From positions 9,382,001 to 9,446,000 of the forward strand of contig JAWQUS010000003.1 in the NCBI GenBank assembly GCA_036365455.1: a stretch of DNA of 64,000 nt. The letters are read 5' to 3'. The first letter of the stretch is position 1; the number at the start of each line of letters is the position of its first letter. Made by a program: the position numbers and the translations under genes. The notes below the pieces were generated by a model. That model had not been told where the DNA came from, made no database searches, and saw only the letters and a list, made by a program, of their open reading frames with translations. The DNA comes from Macrosoma leucophasiata (lineage: Eukaryota; Arthropoda; Insecta; Lepidoptera; Hedylidae). Shown here piece after piece: positions 59,600 through 64,000 of this stretch.

Positions 59600-59825
59600 A
59601 TAATTATTGCCAAAAGGCTCAAACAACGGAGGGCTCGGAAACGAGCAGCCGCCGGCCGGGTCGCGGATGTGTGCGTAAGCGTTCCTGTGACCCCGCCACT
59701 GATGGCGGACGAGTCAGAACACCGCGTAGTTTTAGTGAGTACGAGACGAGTCCCACTCTACCTACCATCTGTTCTGTCCCGTGGCGGGTGCCCGTGAGAG
59801 TTTCCCCGCCTAACCCTAAAAACTA
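59600..59825. other. GC-rich dispersed-repeat-like fragment
   Basis: An island with GAGCAGCCGCCGGCCGGGTC and ACGAGACGAGTCCCACTCTA in AT-rich surroundings. It resembles GC-rich 3' regions of lepidopteran retroelements, but I could not assign it. The open 84-codon frame has no known domain. Confidence 0.35.
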
Positions 59826-60039
59826 ACCCTTAAAACCTAATAAACAAACCCTTTTTCATTTTTACATGAAGCTCAAAATGTAACAAAAACAGTGTATGCT
59901 TGAAATTATAAAATTCAATATAAATTTTGAAATGAGTACCTATATCGAAATAACGATGTATTCCTATTTCAACATTTTCGTCATACTTAGTAATCATCAT
60001 TATTCGTAGATTGCAGACTAGTATGTACAATTATCTATA

Positions 60040-60440
60040 ACTATACTTATAATAAAACTGTAGAAGTATGAATTCTGTACATTAAAAATATTAAAAAAAT
60101 AAATACCAGGGGGTGTTACTAGATCGATACCGAACACAAATATGTGATTATAAAAATTTTTGTCTGTCTGTCTGTCTATCTGTCTGTCTGTTTGTTCAAG
60201 CATCACACAAAATCTACTTCTATCTTCCGATTACGATGAAACTTGATATAATTATAGTTTAACCTTTGGCGCACAACACAAATCTTGGCTTATTAATGGC
60301 TTATCCGATTTGCTGTTTCACTAATATATTGTGGTAAGTTATACTAAACATATAGTGTTTGTTTCGTGTCAATCGGTTAAGCAATAAAAAAGTTATGACA
60401 ATTTAAAGAATCATATCTAATATTTTTAACTATTCTGTAT
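60040..60440 (+). repeat. Third copy of the block found at 57640
   Basis: Shares AATAAAACTGTAGAAGTATG, GATCGATACCGAACACAAAT, GTCTG runs and TTGTTCAAGCATCACACAAA with 57640-58020. Confidence 0.75.
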
Positions 60441-60585
60441 CTATCTTCTATCTTTTAGTCGTTCTCAAACTTTTTAAATGACGGAACCATTTTGGGAATC
60501 AAAATACTTGATGGAACCCTACAATAAAACAATTGTTTTTATAAGTGTATTTTTTATTAATCAATCAAAAAAAATCATTTTTTAT

Positions 60586-60626
60586 TTACATTGTACTTTT
60601 GATATGCTATTAAAAGTACAATGTAA
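60586..60626. repeat. Perfect 15-bp inverted repeat
   Basis: TTACATTGTACTTTT (60586-60600) and its complement (60612-60626). Confidence 0.9.
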
Positions 60627-61388
60627 CAGTTACTAATTATTATTTACTTCACCACTTGGCAAGGACAATAATAGCAAACATTAAAAAAGAAAAAATCTAA
60701 CTAGTGAATAATAATTGTAGTATGCGCTGTTATTGACTTTATGACCTAACTAGGTATGTAAATGTGTAACGCACTTACTTTGTTTTTGTCTAAATTTATA
60801 CAGACTATATACCCGAATCTGTCTGGGTTGAGAGTGTTGAGACGTCAAAGGGCACTCCAAAGGGGCGATAGTCAATAAAGGCCTGTGCACACAATGCTAT
60901 TTTCAGGCGTTTACGACGCGCGTTAAGTGCGCTGTTAAACTTGAAAAGACAGATTTCAGAACTGCAAAAATCTTTAGTTTTACAAAAGTAAGACATATAA
61001 ATGAGATTGGCTTATAGTTATTATTGAAGTAATATCTGTAATATGTTATTTATGCACTTGTAATTAGGGTTCTTTGAATTTCGATTAACAGAATCAGACA
61101 ATACCAACAAACTATATCTACGTAGGTATTTGAAATAAAACGTTTTTGAGGAAAAAACTTTTCTTGAGAAAAGGTTTGATTATTGGGTACTTAGGTATAT
61201 TATTTATTAGTCTGATATATGTGTACCTACTTACCTATTATTTTTATGATTGGAAAAAAATAGCCGACTTTTATCCAACAGTGGACATCCTTCAACTAAT
61301 ATGATGACGATGCTGATATTGTTCTGTTTTAGATCTTCTTCTAAGTAGACTGTATTTTCGTGTAACGCCTATATATATATATATAAAA
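60627..61388. other. Upstream region of COQ3-B, nothing firm
   Basis: AT-rich, with a (TA)n tract just before the first recognised COQ3-B exon. No acceptor close to 61389 is obvious. Confidence 0.4.
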
Positions 61389-63850
61389 ATGCAAAAAATG
61401 TCGACGGTGGACCCTAACGTCATAGCCTCTTTCGCAAGAGTATCAAAGACATGGTGGGACCGGAACACTCAGGTCCCTTACCTTAAGGCATTAAACGCGT
61501 TTCGGTAAGCATTTTTAAATATTTTTTCTAGTATTTCTTGTAAAATATTTAAACCATAGTGGTTATCATTAAACCGTGTTTTGTAGTAGTAGCCGGTCAC
61601 TTAAGCTACGTTGGGGTCTTGAGTTCGATTCCCGGGTGAGGGACTACCAGATCGCGCGCGTCAGATTAAGATATGGGATATGCCTTGCAACCTGTTGATT
61701 AGGTACATGTACCAAATCTAAAGTCTATATATAGTTGAACCCTTAGAGCTCCGCCACGAGCTCGCCTCACATTCAAATCGTCAGAAATTTGAATGGGAGT
61801 TTTGATTGGGTTAACTTAACAACCTTTCTATCTGATATTTTTCAGTAACTTTGCATCTCCATTTTTGGAAGAATCAAAACCTATCGATAAGAGCAAAGCA
61901 TCAATATCATGGGTCAAGGACGCATCACATATTCTGAGAAGGTGTAACATGTGTCCAAACAAAGCTACTATCCAAAATTCAGACGATTCGGAAGTGAAGT
62001 AAGATCCTGGCGACCATTTGAAATTTCTGAGGGCTGCCCTACGGGCGCGGCGATATATTATATAAACTTTAAATTTGGTGGAGATACCTAACAGTATCTT
62101 AATCTGACGCGCACGAGTAAAGTCGAAAATCCTTTTCTTGGCTCCTATTGGCAGATCCAGAAACTTTCAACATGTCCATCTATATTAGTACTTTCCATTT
62201 AACTGAACCACCAAAAACTTAATAAAAAAATAATCAAACCGCATTTTTTAATTACATAACTGTCATAGAATACCGATTATAAGAGAGGCAATATCCCCGT
62301 ATGCAGGTGATAAAAATGATCCGAAGACTTTCAAGAACATAAGAATATTAGATGTTGGATGTGGTGGTGGACTTTTATCGGAGGTACTTAAATAAAAAAA
62401 AAACCTTAGAATGTATTAGTTTTAAAGATGCCATGAATATTCGGAGACAATTCGGTAGTCTGTCTATTCGGCCACTTTTTCAATATTCGGTATTTGGCCG
62501 AATACTTGATGCTATTCACCCGAATATCGAATCTAATTCGACGTCAGTACAACTTGACTCATCGCAACTAAATTTTCTGAAGCTTTTGTTAACCAAACAG
62601 TGTCAATATTTTACATTGTATATAAATATTGACACTGTACATAAAGATGTAAATACGAACTATAAGAAAAACAATTGACGTATCTAATAATGAACAGTAC
62701 AGAGTAGACCGTGTCATTACGTAATAATGTAACGTAATGACACGGTTTACTCGCAAATTTTTTACTCGAAAAAAAAGACAAATACCCATTCCGTCGCGTC
62801 GTTACCATACTCATCGCAATGAGAAAAGTCACGCATAAAATTCACACATCCTCGCAGTATCCTCGGTCTACGAACTTTCGGCGCTTCGGCCAAAAGCTTT
62901 GCTTATTATTCGGCATTCGGCTACATCACTATTCGTGGCATCTTTAAGTAACTTAGATTTAGAACATTATACCTACTCGTATAAATCATTATTCATACGT
63001 GGAAATATGTGATTGCAGATATACGATATAGTTGTTCAATAATTAATACTGGTTAAAAATTGTTTTATATTATTTCGCATTAACACATGCTTGTGAAATA
63101 TATTTTATATAAAGAAAAATGGAAAGAAAAATTTGACTTCCGGCGAGACTCGAACTCGCGGCCTACTGGGAATCTAGTCCAGCCGCTCTTCCAATTGAGC
63201 CACTGAAGTCCTGCCCGATTTGTCAAATCTTTCCTTCACATTTATTGCATTGCTTTATGGTAGCAGCAGCGCCATCTATTGCCTACTATGCTAAAAACTG
63301 GTTAAAAATCTTAATACATATCTGTATATTTTTTTAATTTATAACGTTTTTACACATATTTTTTTGCTATAGGTAAATCCTATAGTCAAGCTTTTTTCCA
63401 TCATCCTTTTCTAGCCAACTATGAGAAATCGTTATAAATGATATGTAGGTAATGTTTAAACTACGAGTATGAGGCTCTTGCATCGCCCCTAATTCCACTT
63501 GATTTTATTGTAAAGAATATATGCAAATGAAATGAATATTGATCCCATAATAACATTTTGCCACAGGATTCGAAAGTGGCAACGGGATTACATTTTACTC
63601 TATTTTTTATGTACTTAGCTGTCCATAGACTGCAGTAGATATTCGCTTCAAATCTTTGTGAGCTGCATACTTATTGAATAATTTCTATGAACAATCAGAT
63701 CAGGTGCTTTTACAGGAAATAGCAAATCTGGGTGTACAAGTAACAGGTATAGACCCCTGCAAAGAACTTATAGATGTGGCTATAGCACATCGCAACAAAG
63801 ACTCACAATTCACAGAAGACCATCTTCAATACGCTTGTACCACTGTTGAG
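61389..63850 (+). CDS. Coq3: COQ3-like O-methyltransferase, copy B (3' end beyond window)
   Basis: Exons 61389-61504, 62269-62383 and 63716-63850 join in phases 2 and 0 to 122 codons. The next exon, with the metal site and C-terminus, lies past the window. The first exon reads VDPNVIASFARVSKTWWDRN then LNAFR. The second has IPIIREAISPYAG and SAM motif I ILDVGCGGGLLSE; the third has VTGIDPC. This is the usual UbiG/COQ3 N-terminal half without the gaps of copy A. Boundaries and phases match copy A exactly, and the third exon is 45 codons in both (21 of 45 residues identical by eye). Starting at 61389 leaves no targeting peptide, so an upstream exon is likely. It is probably the conserved orthologue. 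Confidence 0.85.
61585..61740 (+). repeat. tRNA-derived SINE fragment
   Basis: Contains a B-box-like GAGTTCGATTCCCGGG after a tRNA-like segment, then GGTACATGTACCAAATCTA. A different body from family B at 12216. In COQ3-B intron 1. Confidence 0.6.
61860..62150 (+). repeat. Block duplicated at 25910-26230 (frame intact here)
   Basis: After an acceptor-like TTTTTCAG, a frame of about 49 codons includes WVKDASHILRRCNMCPNKAT and ends SDDSEVK with a TAA. Similarity to the other copy continues past the stop. Lies in COQ3-B intron 1. Repeat or relocated terminal exon. Confidence 0.55.
62708..62746. repeat. Perfect 15-bp hairpin
   Basis: ACCGTGTCATTACGT (62708-62722) and its complement (62732-62746), 9-base loop. 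Confidence 0.9.
63136..63209 (-). pseudogene. tRNA-like pseudogene (anticodon position AGA)
   Basis: The minus strand has an ideal A box TGGCTCAATTGG, a D stem GCTC/GAGC, and a T arm GCGAG-TTCGAGT-CTCGC. The acceptor stem ACTTCAG/CGGAAGT has one mismatch. The anticodon stem closes only with an A-C mismatch, giving loop CTAGATT. There is no long variable arm as serine tRNA would need. More likely a tRNA-derived repeat head than a working tRNA. Confidence 0.6.
63575..63680 (+). repeat. Family A repeat, 3' fragment
   Basis: Diverged piece with AAAGTGGCAACGGGATTACA and TCCATAGACTGCAGTAG, ending GCATACTTATTGAA. Confidence 0.55.
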
Positions 63851-64000
63851 GTATGTTCTTTGCTTTTTACCCCATAAAAGTTATATCTACTTACGACTTT
63901 GAAACCATCCAATCGATGCAGCGATGCCATCCGTTTCATGAACCTATTTTATGTCACTAGTGAATTATTTTCCACTAGTGAGGGGTCGTCACGTCCCGTC

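Noticed and set aside
63136..63209. Functional serine tRNA
   Set aside because: Anticodon stem mismatch, acceptor mismatch and no long variable arm. Kept as a tRNA-like pseudogene.

Overview
This is a window of lepidopteran (moth or butterfly) nuclear DNA. The evidence is AT-rich sequence, interrupted genes with GT..AG introns, a mariner transposon, CR1/RTE-like retrotransposon tails, Helitron helicase remains, and many copies of short repeats of a kind common in Lepidoptera (for example tails ending in GGGCACAGCTAGT). The species cannot be named from the sequence. There is no bacterial-type operon, CRISPR array or rRNA. Most open frames in the window are repeats or chance.

Three host genes can be reconstructed exon by exon with matching splice phases. 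(1) A nine-exon minus-strand gene (31380 down to 25510) encodes about 670 residues of unassigned function. (2) Head-to-head with it, on the plus strand, is a five-exon COQ3/UbiG-type O-methyltransferase (34548-44363), copy A. (3) A second COQ3-like gene, copy B, starts at 61389 and runs off the right edge. The two COQ3-like genes share intron positions and phases, so they are tandem paralogues. Copy A is the shorter and more diverged. Both would act in mitochondrial ubiquinone synthesis if active.

Layout: 1-25 kb is gene-poor and filled with repeats: a SINE-like family (called family A here), a tRNA-derived SINE, foldback MITEs, a 15-bp GC-rich minisatellite, LINE 3' fragments and a THAP-domain remnant. 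25-44 kb holds the divergent gene pair. Its introns contain a nearly intact mariner, a second minisatellite array in the opposite orientation, and a MITE split by a 1-kb insert with a clear 10-bp target duplication. 44-61 kb is again repeat-rich: a snapback element, a 31-bp-TIR element, a CpG-rich promoter-like segment followed by three histone-like stem-loops at exact 55-bp spacing, a Helitron helicase relic on the minus strand, and a 620-bp nested foldback that can be drawn as a three-way junction. 61-64 kb is COQ3 copy B with a tRNA-like pseudogene in an intron.

The observations I rate highest are the 55-bp stem-loop array behind a CpG-rich promoter, the three-stem foldback, the paired palindromic minisatellites and the diverged COQ3 duplicate. 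I found no convincing new multi-gene system. All family names rest on motifs read by eye.
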